Positions 25,640 through 33,068 of a DNA stretch of 39,436 nt are shown one piece after another. Source of the stretch: Intrasporangiaceae bacterium (GTDB lineage Bacteria > Actinomycetota > Actinomycetes > Actinomycetales > Dermatophilaceae); contig JAJPIW010000003.1 in NCBI GenBank assembly GCA_021324575.1, positions 1-39,436 on the forward strand, in the 5' to 3' direction. The notes under the pieces were generated by a model, which searched no databases, had not been told where the DNA came from, and saw only the letters and a program-made list of their open reading frames with translations. Made by a program: the position numbers and the translations under genes. Position 1 is the stretch's first letter; every line of letters begins with the position of its first letter.

Positions 25640-25780
25640 CTGCGAGGCCCTTCAAGAGCGCCGAGCACAACTAGGGGCGCTCTATGGCGCCTCCAGCGCC
25701 TCCGGGACGCTCTGAGGGCCGCACAGAGCGCTCTCAGCACGACCAGCGGTAGGAGGCGCCGGGCCTCCGGCCCGGAAAGA
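25640..25780. repeat. Structured dyad cluster before the parB-like gene
   Basis: This non-coding stretch holds AGAGCGCC / GGCGCTCT (25655-25662, 25676-25683), a doubled GCGCCTCC (near 25688-25704), the palindrome AGAGCGCTCT (25725-25734) and CCGGGCC / GGCCCGG (25759-25775). Such density of dyads next to a ParB-like gene suggests a centromere (parS-like) site or a structured RNA. No known parS consensus is recognised. Confidence 0.4.
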
Positions 25781-25892
25781 GGCCTAGGAGGGGTGGGTCC
25801 GGCTCGGGCACGCATCCCGAGGGGGCAAACCGACAGGCCTGGCCCTGAGGTGGACCTCAGCAAGAAACACCCCGGAAAGACACACTCACCTA

Positions 25893-25921
25893 TTGACCCA
25901 ATAAACCCAATAAACTACACT
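25893..25921 (+). promoter_or_regulatory. Promoter cassette copy 1
   Basis: -35 TTGACC, 17-bp spacer and -10 TACACT. The spacer is made of the direct repeat CCCAATAAA twice (25897-25905, 25906-25914), a likely operator between the promoter boxes. The conserved leader (25927-25960) follows and ends in AAAGGAG, the ribosome site of the ParB-like gene. Confidence 0.85.
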
Positions 25922-25968
25922 AGATGTATCAACACCGCACCATCCACCACACCAAAGGAGCCCCAACC

Positions 25969-27360
25969 ATGAGCGACACCACCGCTCCCCGGGTCGAGCA
26001 GATCGACCCCACCCAAGCCATCATCGGCAGCAACCTCCGGCTCGACCCCCGGCTCGACAAGGACTTCCTGGCCAGCATCCGCCAACACGGAGTCCTCTCC
26101 CCCGTCGTGGCCACCCTTGACGAAGAGGGCCGACACGTCATCCAGTGGGGCCAGCGCCGCACCATCGCGGCCGTCCAGACCGGGCGCGCCACCATCCCGG
26201 CCTACATCGTCGCCGACATGGGCGACGCCGACCGGATCATCCGGCAGCTGATCGAGAACGACCACCGAGTCGCGATCACGACCGGAGAGCGGGTCGCGGC
26301 CCTCGCCACCCTGTCCGGCTTGGGCCTCACAGCCGCCCAGATCGCCAAGCAGACGGTGACCAAGCGCGCCGACGTCGACGCAGCCCTCACCGTGGCCGGA
26401 TCGCAGATCGCCGCCAAGGCCGCAGAGCGGTTCGACTTCCTCACCCTGGACCAGGCCGCGACCATCGCCGAGTTCGAGGGCGACGTCGAGGCCGTGAAGG
26501 CGCTCACCGTGGCGGCCAAGCAGGGCCAGTTCGGCCACGTCGCGCAGGAACTACGGAACGAACGCGAACAAGCAGCCCGCAAAGCGGAGGCCGCCGAGGC
26601 TCTGACCAGCGAAGGGATCCCAATCCTCGAACAGTGGGACCCCTACGGCGCACACACCAAGGCCCAAGCCCTGCGCCGGCTCTGCGAGCCTACCGGCGGG
26701 AAGCGGAACGCACTGACGGTCGAGCAGCACAAGGACTGCCCCGGCCACGCCGCCCACATCAGGACCAGCTGGACGCGGGACGAGCACGACCAGCGGGTCG
26801 CGACCGCCGAGGCCGTCTACGTGTGCACCGAATGGCGCAAGCACGGCCACACCGATGTCCACGACCGACCGAACACTAAGCCCGCGCGCGACCAGATGAC
26901 TGACGCCCAGCGCGAGCAGGCCAAGGCCGAGCGACGCGACGTGATCGACTCCAACAAGGCCTGGGACGCCGCCGAGCAGGTCCGGCGCGAATGGATCAAG
27001 GACTTCCTCACCCGCAAGACCGCACCCAAGGGCAGTGCGCACCTGATCGCCCAGGGCATCGCCACCTCGTGGTCCACCTCAGCCCAGGTCGACCATGCGC
27101 GCGTCTCCGAGCTCGCCCGGGTGTTCGGTGTCGAGGCCACCGCAGACGCCATCACCAAGGGCACCGAGGGCCGTGCCCTTGTCCTGGCTCTCGGGCGGGT
27201 CCTCGCGGGGTATGAGGCGCAGACAGGACGAGGGTCCTGGCGCGCGATGCGGGCGCACACCGCGCTGTACCTGAAGTTCCTGGCTGCGAACGGGTACGAA
27301 CTCGCCGACGTCGAGAAGCGAGCCGCCGGGGTCAGCCGACGGCCCAAGAAGGTCGCCTAA
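25969..27360 (+). CDS. ParB/Spo0J-like protein (ParB N-terminal domain)
   Basis: This 463-residue protein has a ParB-type N-terminal domain in the first 100 residues (SNLRLDPRLDKDFLASIRQHGVLSPVVATLDEEG, IQWGQRRTIAAVQTG), then a helix-turn-helix-like part (LTAAQIAKQTVTKRADVDAAL) and a long helical C-terminus with a Cys/His cluster (CPGHAAHI). ATG 25969 is preferred because AAAGGAG stands 8 nt upstream; ATG 25924 lies at the expected transcript start. It is not next to parA (28694), and could be a regulator rather than the segregation partner. It is controlled by promoter cassette 1. Confidence 0.8.
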   Translation: MSDTTAPRVEQIDPTQAIIGSNLRLDPRLDKDFLASIRQHGVLSPVVATLDEEGRHVIQWGQRRTIAAVQTGRATIPAYIVADMGDADRIIRQLIENDHRVAITTGERVAALATLSGLGLTAAQIAKQTVTKRADVDAALTVAGSQIAAKAAERFDFLTLDQAATIAEFEGDVEAVKALTVAAKQGQFGHVAQELRNEREQAARKAEAAEALTSEGIPILEQWDPYGAHTKAQALRRLCEPTGGKRNALTVEQHKDCPGHAAHIRTSWTRDEHDQRVATAEAVYVCTEWRKHGHTDVHDRPNTKPARDQMTDAQREQAKAERRDVIDSNKAWDAAEQVRREWIKDFLTRKTAPKGSAHLIAQGIATSWSTSAQVDHARVSELARVFGVEATADAITKGTEGRALVLALGRVLAGYEAQTGRGSWRAMRAHTALYLKFLAANGYELADVEKRAAGVSRRPKKVA

Positions 27361-27377
27361 CCGGAAGTCCGCGTGGC

Positions 27378-27406
27378 GGGGGCCTCGGGACACCCCCGGG
27401 GCCCCC
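27378..27406 (+). terminator. GC-rich hairpin after the ParB-like gene
   Basis: Stem GGGGGCC / GGCCCCC (27378-27384, 27400-27406), starting 17 bp after the stop codon. No T run, but this is common in actinobacteria. Confidence 0.6.
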
Positions 27407-27454
27407 TTCCCCCATGACCCGACGCCTGGGTCCCGAAACAGCCAATGTACTCTA

Positions 27455-27483
27455 TTAACCCAATACACCCAAGAAACTACACT
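27455..27483 (+). promoter_or_regulatory. Promoter cassette copy 2
   Basis: -35 TTAACC, 17-bp spacer with CCCAATACA + CCCAAGAAA, and -10 TACACT. The leader at 27489-27522 is nearly identical to copy 1 and ends in GAAGGAG, 7 nt before ATG 27530. Confidence 0.82.
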
Positions 27484-27529
27484 TGACCTATCAACACCGC
27501 ACCACCCACCACAACGAAGGAGCAACACC

Positions 27530-27772
27530 ATGAGCCGTTGCTGGCCAGGAATCACCGCAGACCGGCGGGAAGCGATCGGACGGGCGGCGACAGCCGTCGT
27601 CCGGCTCCAGGTCGAACGAGCGTCAAGCAGGCGGACCACGACTTGAACGTGATCGTCAACAACCCAGCCGAGACCGAGCACAAGTGCTTTGGATGCGGTC
27701 GACGAGCTCGAGCAGATGCTGACCACGCTTGGGATCATGACCAGAGCGGAGGTCGAGGAGGCGTGGCAGTAG
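27530..27772 (+). pseudogene. Small gene broken by frameshifts (cassette 2)
   Basis: The frame from ATG 27530 stops after 38 residues at 27646. A neighbouring phase then reads NVIVNNPAETEHK, and the original phase resumes as ALDAVDELEQMLTTLGIMTRAEVEEAWQ up to TAG 27770-27772; both have coding-like third bases. Two small indels (about 27600-27645 and 27680) would restore a protein of roughly 80 residues. Function unknown. The intact promoter and ribosome site suggest recent damage or sequence error. Confidence 0.55.
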
Positions 27773-27808
27773 GCCGCGAGCCTGAGGTCGGGGCGGGGGA
27801 GTGGGCAC

Positions 27809-27954
27809 GGTGACCGCGGGGACGAGGGCGACCCCGATGGACAAACCCCTGCGACGAATGCGGGGCCGGGCCATGCGAAGAGTGCCTGGCCCTGGTGCAC
27901 TGCCACGCCGGGCGCGCAGGACTGACGCCGCCAAAGACGCCGTCCCCCCGGTGA
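27809..27954 (+). pseudogene. Cys-rich mini-protein gene with one frameshift
   Basis: GTG 27809 starts VTAGTRATPMDKP, and the next phase continues as CDECGAGPCEECLALVHCHAGRAG and ends at TGA 27952-27954. The switch falls in the C run AAACCCCTG (27843-27851). A single base change would give a protein of about 48 residues with CxxC-type pairs that could bind zinc. Confidence 0.45.
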
Positions 27955-27984
27955 CGCCCTAGAGCGAGAGCCGGGGGGACGGAC

Positions 27985-28010
27985 TATCAACACGACACCC
28001 GGGCACCACA
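27985..28010 (+). repeat. Leader repeat without promoter (copy 5)
   Basis: TATCAACACGACACC at 27985-27999, followed by a CACCACACC stretch, matches the leaders of the promoter cassettes, but no -35/-10 boxes precede it. It is probably a leftover of the same duplicated module. Confidence 0.5.
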
Positions 28011-28056
28011 CCCAGGAACGTTCTCCAAGCATAAGAGCGATCCGCGGACAGGAGCC

Positions 28057-28158
28057 ATGGGGGAGACACCAAAGAACCCAACCGAACCCATTGACGCGAT
28101 AAACCCAAACAACTACATTCGACCCATCAACACCACACCAAAGGAGCACCAACCATGA
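28057..28158 (+). other. Short upstream frame running through cassette 3
   Basis: ATG 28057, with ACAGGAG ahead, opens a 33-codon frame that crosses promoter cassette 3 and stops in an ATGA overlap with the first ATG of the ssb leader (28155). It may be chance, since it is made mostly of the cassette itself, but the ribosome site is good. No product is recognised. Confidence 0.25.
28091..28119 (+). promoter_or_regulatory. Promoter cassette copy 3 (ssb)
   Basis: -35 TTGACG, 17-bp spacer with the degenerate repeat (ATAAACCCAAACAAC), and -10 TACATT. The leader is shortened (28125-28146) and ends in AAAGGAG. Same architecture as copies 1 and 2. Confidence 0.8.
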
Positions 28159-28170
28159 GCACCAACCATG
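28145..28170 (+). repeat. 13-bp tandem duplication at the ssb start
   Basis: AGCACCAACCATG occurs twice in a row (28145-28157, 28158-28170). The first ATG (28155) has correct spacing from AAGGAG (28141-28146) but now opens a 16-codon dead-end frame. The true ssb ATG (28168) is pushed 21 nt from the ribosome site. Confidence 0.9.
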
Positions 28171-28600
28171 AGCACCATCACGATCTCCGGCAACCTCGCC
28201 GCTGACCCCGAGCTGCGCTACACCCCCGAACGGCAAGGCCGTGGCCCAACTGAAGGTGAGCGAGAGCCAGCCGTGCAAGGTCGGGGAGGAATGGCAGGAC
28301 GGGAGCCCAACGTCTACCGGATCCAGGTCTGGGAAGGCCAGGCCGAGAACATCGCTGAGTCCTGCACCAAGGGTGACCGTGTCCTGGTCACCGGCGCAAT
28401 GGCCACCGAACGCTGGACGGACAAAGACAGCCAAGAGCCGCGCACCTCGCAGTACATCAAGGCCAAAGAGGTCGGTTTCAGCCTGCGCTTCCACATCGTC
28501 CGCGCCACCAAGAACAGTGGCGGCCCGCGTGCGAACACGTCGCCCAGCCCCGGACGGACATGCCACGACCGAGGTCGACCAGTGGAGCGCCCCCCGCTGA
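28168..28600 (+). pseudogene. ssb: Single-stranded DNA-binding protein gene with compensating frameshifts
   Basis: The start MSTITISGNLAADPELRYT and the middle (VYRIQVWEGQAENIAESC, GDRVLVTGAMATERW) are plainly SSB. Between about 28226 and 28311 the sense frame is shifted: the expected AVAQLKVSESQPCKVGEEW lies one phase off, then the phase returns. A third shift near 28545 moves the tail (DGHATTEVDQWSAPR, stop 28598-28600) out of phase. The start also carries a 13-bp duplication. As written, the product would have about 28 foreign residues inside the OB fold. It could be a decayed gene or a local sequence-error patch. Confidence 0.8.
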
Positions 28601-28609
28601 CCAGAAGAC

Positions 28610-28643
28610 TGCGGGGCCGGGGGAGTTAACCCCGGGCCCCGCA
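28610..28643 (+). terminator. Long GC-rich hairpin between ssb and parA
   Basis: Stem TGCGGGGCC / GGCCCCGCA (28610-28618, 28635-28643), which continues inward with one mismatch to about 14 bp. It separates ssb from parA, as terminator or attenuator. Confidence 0.7.
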
Positions 28644-28693
28644 CCAGCCAGAACGATCAACCAAGCCAGTACACAACCAGAGGAGCTCAACCC

Positions 28694-29470
28694 GTGACGA
28701 CATACGTCGTGGCGCTGTCCAAGGGCGGCAGCACCAAAACAACGACTGCGGCCGAACTCGCCGCAGAACTCGCACGCCGAGGCCGTCGCATCCTCGCTAT
28801 CGACCTGGACCAGCAAGGGAACCTGACCACCCGGCTCGGGATCACCGAGGACACCGAGGTCGACGCCGTCTCAGCTGACGTCCTCCTGGGCAAGGCCAGC
28901 GCCACGACCGCGGCGATCGCCTCTCCGAGCGTCCCCGGGGCGTGGGTGCTGGCAGGTAGCCATGGTTTGGCAGACCTGGACCACCGGCCCGAAGTCATCA
29001 CGTCGCTGCGCGACCACCTGCCCGAAGTGGCGGGGGAGTGGGACGACATCGTCATCGACACGCCACCATCGCTCGGCCTGGTCACTTTGGCCGGGCTCGC
29101 CGCCGCCGACGTCGTCGTCGTTTCCCTCGAATGCAAGACCGAGGCCTTCGACCAGCTGCGCCGACTCGTGGAAGTCATCGACGAGCGAATCGCGCCACGG
29201 CTCCATCCCGGACAGCGGGTCAGCTGGATCGTCCCCACCAAGTTCAACGCCCGCCGCGGCCTGGACCGTGAAGTCGTCGAGATCTTGACCGAGGACTATC
29301 CAGGCCGAGTCACCACACCCGTCCGCGAGGCGATCGCCGCAGCGGACGCCTACACCGCCGGCAAGCCCGTCAGCATCTACGCGCCCAAGGCGCCCATCAC
29401 CGCCGACTACGCCCAGGCGCTCGAGGTCATCCTCGGCGCGAACCCAGACCGCGAGGACTCCTTGTCATGA
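28694..29470 (+). CDS. parA: ParA-like partition ATPase
   Basis: This 258-residue deviant Walker ATPase segregates plasmid copies. Walker A is KGGSTKTT at 10-17, the second motif is AIDLDQQGN, and Walker B is DDIVIDTPPSLG near 117. AGGAG stands 8 nt before GTG 28694. Its stop overlaps the start of the partner gene (ATGA, 29467-29470). It lacks an N-terminal HTH, like small type Ib ParA proteins, whose partners are usually RHH proteins, as seems true here. Confidence 0.9.
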   Translation: MTTYVVALSKGGSTKTTTAAELAAELARRGRRILAIDLDQQGNLTTRLGITEDTEVDAVSADVLLGKASATTAAIASPSVPGAWVLAGSHGLADLDHRPEVITSLRDHLPEVAGEWDDIVIDTPPSLGLVTLAGLAAADVVVVSLECKTEAFDQLRRLVEVIDERIAPRLHPGQRVSWIVPTKFNARRGLDREVVEILTEDYPGRVTTPVREAIAAADAYTAGKPVSIYAPKAPITADYAQALEVILGANPDREDSLS

Positions 29471-30024
29471 CGACCCGACGACCTACCCTCCGGGACCGCA
29501 ACCGCGAAGCCATCGCCACGCCGCCCACCCCTCTACAGGCCGACGACGCCGAGACGGCAGCCTCTGCTACTCCTCGGAAGACCACGGCCGTGCGGCCGGG
29601 GTCGACAGACAAGGCGGTGCTCTCGATCACCGTCCGACCCGAGGACCTGGAGGGGGCCAAAGCCGCCTACATGTCCGACTGGGCCAGGGAAGGCCGGTAC
29701 GACGGCTTCCCGAAGTGGCTCGGAGCCGCGATCCGCGAGCACGCCCGGCTCACCCCGGCCCAGCGGGCGGCGATCGAGGACCGCCGACCCCCCAAGGCCA
29801 CCAGCCGCGGGCTGAAGCGGGCATTCCAGATGGACCCTGGCGACGTCCAGCTGATGCGCGACAGCATCCGCCAGGACCTTGAAGAGGAAGGCCACTACTA
29901 CTCCGAGGCCGACTGGTGCGGCGACGCGCTACGGGCCGCCATCTCCGCCGCCCGGCAGCGAGCCGGCGGCACCCTTCCCCGGCCACCGGCCCGACTACCG
30001 AACCGGATGCCCGAGCGCTCCTAG
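29467..30024 (+). CDS. ParA partner, probable centromere-binding protein
   Basis: This 185-residue protein has a basic disordered N-terminus (1-50), then two similar modules of about 45 residues: 50-95 (LSITVRPEDLEGAKAAYMSDW, AIREHARL) and 115-160 (FQMDPGDVQLMRDSIRQDL, ALRAAISAAR). Each resembles a ribbon-helix-helix unit, so one chain may act as a fused dimer. Coupling to parA by ATGA strongly suggests the partition partner. The C-terminal tail is Pro/Arg-rich. Confidence 0.7.
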   Translation: MTTRRPTLRDRNREAIATPPTPLQADDAETAASATPRKTTAVRPGSTDKAVLSITVRPEDLEGAKAAYMSDWAREGRYDGFPKWLGAAIREHARLTPAQRAAIEDRRPPKATSRGLKRAFQMDPGDVQLMRDSIRQDLEEEGHYYSEADWCGDALRAAISAARQRAGGTLPRPPARLPNRMPERS

Positions 30025-30033
30025 ACTCAACCC

Positions 30034-30133
30034 GTGCAAACCCAATAAACCTCAACAACCCGGTTCGGTGTCGGCATCCGCAACATCCTGGGCACCGACG
30101 CTCAACACATCAACACGACACCACACCGAGAGG
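30034..30133 (+). repeat. Promoter cassette copy 4, split and degenerate
   Basis: ACCCAATAAACC (30039-30050) matches the cassette spacer. The leader part ATCAACACGACACCACACC lies about 50 bp further on (30109-30127). The sequence between is unrelated and no good -10 remains. It precedes the 213-aa gene. Confidence 0.6.
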
Positions 30134-30144
30134 GCTCCAGACCA

Positions 30145-30786
30145 ATGACGACACCACACCGCACTCCCTACGTCGGGACTGGCGAAGACGGCGCGCGCCG
30201 AAGTGCAGAGATCGACCGCGAAGGGGCTGACACCCTCGGCCGGGCCGACATGGACCGGCAGTATGCCCTGCTGGAGTCCGCGCAGCGGTGGGAGCAGCAG
30301 GCCTACGTCCTCGAGCGGCTTGGCGGCCGCCCGACGCTGGCCACGATCGCCGAGTCGGGTGAGGTCGGGTCCAAGGAGTGGCTTGCCGGCCTCGCGCTAC
30401 TGGGCCTATCGCCCACCGTCTCCGCTGACGCGGCACGCTTCACCGAATGGTCCAAGGAGAGCGGGTCTTACAGCTACGAGGGGGAGGGGGATGACCGGGC
30501 CGGCACGTTCCACCCTGTCCCGCGGATGGACTGGGAAGCGTGGGCGGCAGACGTCGACGAGCCCGTCCGGGGATGGTCCTCTACCGAATGGCGGCTCTTC
30601 CATCTGGTCGCAGCCATCACCGTCGCTGAGCGCACAATCCAACTGAGCGGGACACTGGACGCGCTCGGGTCATGGGAGGGCGAGGCACTGGACATCATCG
30701 TCCAGTGGGCCAGCGGCGGGAATCAGCGGGAACGCCTTGGTCGGTATGCCGCGATGACCACTCGACCGGCCGCAAGCCCGCGCTAG
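30145..30786 (+). CDS. Unknown 213-aa protein
   Basis: Soluble, acidic, Trp-rich protein (WLAGLALLGLSPT, MDWEAWAADVDEPVRGWSSTEWRLFHLVAAI). It has no signal or membrane segment and no family is recognised. A GAGAGGG site precedes ATG 30145, and a degenerate promoter cassette lies further upstream. The next gene begins 9 nt after its stop, so the two form an operon. Confidence 0.7.
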   Translation: MTTPHRTPYVGTGEDGARRSAEIDREGADTLGRADMDRQYALLESAQRWEQQAYVLERLGGRPTLATIAESGEVGSKEWLAGLALLGLSPTVSADAARFTEWSKESGSYSYEGEGDDRAGTFHPVPRMDWEAWAADVDEPVRGWSSTEWRLFHLVAAITVAERTIQLSGTLDALGSWEGEALDIIVQWASGGNQRERLGRYAAMTTRPAASPR

Positions 30787-30794
30787 GACCGCTC

Positions 30795-31343
30795 GTGACC
30801 GACCCGATCTCGCCTCCCGGAGTCGTCCATGGCCAGCCGGGCAGTGCTGTGGCGCTGGCCCATTGTGCAGCGACTCTCACGGTCTCGTTCCTCGCGGTTC
30901 CGCCGCGGGAGGTTTTCGTGAGGTGGCGCCGAACCGGTCCCTATCTGGGGCTCTATGCGGAGATCGTCACTGTCCTGCTCCTGGTGGGGATCCCGTGGCC
31001 GTGGGCGATCGCTGCCGGCACGGTCGTCCTGGTGGTCCTGTTCGCCGCCGCCTCGGCGTTCGTGATCCAGCGCCGGATCACTGACTCGTGGTATCTGCGC
31101 TCCGGGATCGACTGTGCCCTCATCCTGGCCCAACGCCACCGGCGCACGGGGCGACTGGAACTTCACTCGTGGTCCGCGTGGCGTAAGCACCGCGGCCTGG
31201 GGCGGCAGGTCGCCGCAGCTGCCCTCCGCGACGCCCCGCGGCCGGTATGGATCCAGGCCGCCACCCCAGATCTCCGACAGCTTTACGCCGACGCGGGTGC
31301 GAAACCGGATCCGGGCGGGTCGCGTTGGATGGTGGTGGAGTAG
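30795..31343 (+). CDS. Membrane protein with GNAT-like C-terminal domain
   Basis: This 182-residue protein has two membrane helices (about 55-95: LYAEIVTVLLLVGIPWPWAI, VVLVVLFAAASAFVI) followed by a cytoplasmic domain. That domain has an acetyl-CoA-binding-like pattern (RKHRGLGRQVAAAAL) and the late LRQLYADAGAKP typical of GNAT acetyltransferases. The first half of a GNAT fold is partly missing, so activity is doubtful. GTG 30795 has AGGA 7 nt upstream. Substrate unknown. Confidence 0.6.
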   Translation: MTDPISPPGVVHGQPGSAVALAHCAATLTVSFLAVPPREVFVRWRRTGPYLGLYAEIVTVLLLVGIPWPWAIAAGTVVLVVLFAAASAFVIQRRITDSWYLRSGIDCALILAQRHRRTGRLELHSWSAWRKHRGLGRQVAAAALRDAPRPVWIQAATPDLRQLYADAGAKPDPGGSRWMVVE

Positions 31344-31529
31344 GTGACCTCCTGGAGCTCGGAGCAGGCCGCTGCCATGACTGGGCTCCCGGAGGCCTGG
31401 CTCGTCATGACTATGCGCATCGCCGGTCCATGAGATCGCAGACGCGGACCAGGTCCGCGACGACCGCGCCCCGGTGCCTCGCGCCGGACGGTACTGCTAC
31501 GAGCGATAGTCGTGTACTATGAATCCCGC

Positions 31530-31561
31530 AGACCCCCCCACACATGTGGATAAGGGGGTCT
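31530..31561. terminator. Hairpin between convergent genes
   Basis: AGACCCCC / GGGGGTCT (31530-31537, 31554-31561) with the palindrome CACATGTG inside the loop. It lies 14 bp beyond the end of the DUF3800 gene and serves convergent transcripts. The rest of 31344-31574 shows no gene. Confidence 0.7.
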
Positions 31562-31574
31562 AGCTGTTTGTGGG

Positions 31575-32279
31575 CTAGATCTCTTCTGGCATGCGGCGGG
31601 GGTCCCGCTCAGCCAGGTGGTGGGAGTACCACTCCCAAGCGAACTCGTTCCCGGCGTGGCGGTCCACGTGCACATTGGCGCTCCAGGCCACCAGGTCGGC
31701 CATCTGTACCAGCTGCGAGGCGCGGGAGTCGATGTGTATGGCGTCCTCGACGACCCTGCGGTCGGCAAGCTTGAGGTTGCGGTGGGTCGAGCGGTAGGAA
31801 CTGTCCGTGCCGTCGCCGTCCATGAACACCATGGCTAGGGAGTCGGTTCCTGCGAGCTCAAACTCGAGCCGTTGGATCAGTGCCGAGTAGGCCTGTTGTC
31901 TAGTGCGGGCGATGTCCTCAGGGGCACCTCGGCGCCATACCGCGCCGACTGTCAGGTTCTCGGTGCAGCGGAGCGTTTCCAAGCATTCGACGGCAACCTC
32001 GCGGCCGAAATCTTTCCAGTGCTCGACGTGGTTGTGAACGTGACGGTCGGGGATTCGCTTGGAGATCCGGCCGCGGCCGTTGACGTACTCGGTTGCGTGA
32101 AGCTCTCTGGTCACGGGGATTGAGAATTCGCGCCAGAGTCGTTTGCGGGTGTCGAGCCAGGACCGAAGGACGCCGGACCAGCGGTCGGGGCGGAACTCAA
32201 CCCAGCCATAGACGACGAGCCCTGTCCTTGAGTGGCCGGAGTCGTCGACGTAGATCAAGCGGTCGAGGTTTGGGCTCAC
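31575..32279 (-). CDS. DUF3800 protein
   Basis: This 234-residue protein matches the DUF3800 pattern: YVDDSGH at 10-16, a central FMDGDG, and the late QMADLVAW motif. These acidic residues fit an RNase H-like nuclease fold. DUF3800 genes are frequent on mobile elements and near defence loci, but the activity is not settled. GTG 32279 has AAGGTG just upstream, overlapping the stop of the preceding gene, so the pair is coupled. Confidence 0.85.
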   Translation of the reverse strand: MSPNLDRLIYVDDSGHSRTGLVVYGWVEFRPDRWSGVLRSWLDTRKRLWREFSIPVTRELHATEYVNGRGRISKRIPDRHVHNHVEHWKDFGREVAVECLETLRCTENLTVGAVWRRGAPEDIARTRQQAYSALIQRLEFELAGTDSLAMVFMDGDGTDSSYRSTHRNLKLADRRVVEDAIHIDSRASQLVQMADLVAWSANVHVDRHAGNEFAWEWYSHHLAERDPRRMPEEI

Positions 32280-32288
32280 CCGCGCACC

Positions 32289-32720
32289 TTACGGATTACG
32301 CACCGGGTCCCGGTGGAAGCGTTCCAGTTCGGTCCGCCACTCGGCCACGTCACGCTCGGTCCGGGCCGACCGCTGGTAGGTGTCGAGGCGGTGACTAACG
32401 GCGACCACCCAGTCGTTGAAACGCGTGATGATTGCTGCACGGGTATGCGCATTGAACGTGCGGTCGGGACCAGTCGCCTGCTCTTTGCTCCAGTTCATCT
32501 TTGCCGCCGTCCAGAGCACGCCGGCCTTCTGGTGCTCCACCGATAGCCAGGTGGCCACCCAGGGCTCAGTCGTGGTGTCGAGCCGGTCAATGGCTTGTTT
32601 GACATCTCCAAGGTGTGAGGTGAACGCGTCGCCCACGCCGAAGTCGGCCTCGTGCAGCGAGAGGTCTCTCAGGGTGTCACGTAGGTCTCGGAAGTCGGGG
32701 GCTGCGGCCATGTGGCCCAT
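32289..32720 (-). CDS. Unknown partner of the DUF3800 protein
   Basis: This 143-residue soluble, mainly helical protein (LRDTLRDLSLHE, VKQAIDRLDTTTEPWVATWLSVEHQK) ends 9 bp before the DUF3800 gene. No family is recognised. ATG 32711 in the same frame is also possible; neither has a clear ribosome site, so translation may be leaderless. Pairing suggests an antitoxin- or adaptor-like role, which is inference. Confidence 0.6.
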   Translation of the reverse strand: MGHMAAAPDFRDLRDTLRDLSLHEADFGVGDAFTSHLGDVKQAIDRLDTTTEPWVATWLSVEHQKAGVLWTAAKMNWSKEQATGPDRTFNAHTRAAIITRFNDWVVAVSHRLDTYQRSARTERDVAEWRTELERFHRDPVRNP

Positions 32721-32852
32721 TCTGGCGTGAGCAGACCCGGTGGGGTCGACGCCGCACTGTCGTCGCCGGGATGTCTCAACGAACACGCGGGCCCTGCCCG
32801 CGTGTCTGGAGAGATAAGGCCAGCGGGCTTGGGACGTCGGGCTGGTCGCGGT

Positions 32853-33068
32853 CCCTGATCTACGGACTGGGGCCAGCTGCCGACCTTGCGGCGCCAGACG
32901 GCACCTTCTGGGGCCGCCAAGCATGGTGTCTCGATCGGGGTCATGCTGCGCGACTTGGGCTTTCACCCACCGGAGGACGCGAGCAGACCGTACGAGGGGC
33001 GCTATGCCTTGTCGTGGCGGCCGCGCCGTAAGCACAGGCTCGGGAGAGTGGAGTGCCCTCAGCAGTAG
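32853..33068 (+). pseudogene. Remnant of a plus-strand gene
   Basis: After a stop at 32852 the frame reads about 70 codons with strong G/C third bases, including VSIGVMLRDLGFHPPEDASR and a basic end, and stops at 33068. It has no usable start or ribosome site. It looks like the 3' end of a lost gene and runs 10 bp into the end of the convergent anti-sigma gene. The rest of 32721-33058 shows nothing else. Confidence 0.35.

Noticed and set aside
25924-25968. Upstream ATG 25924 as start of the ParB-like protein
   Set aside because: It falls at the expected transcription start, and the extra residues are encoded by the conserved leader; ATG 25969 has a perfect ribosome site.
27079-28644. A 521-codon minus-strand frame across the parB-like end, cassettes and ssb
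   Set aside because: It crosses promoters, leaders and ssb on the other strand, and no domain is visible.
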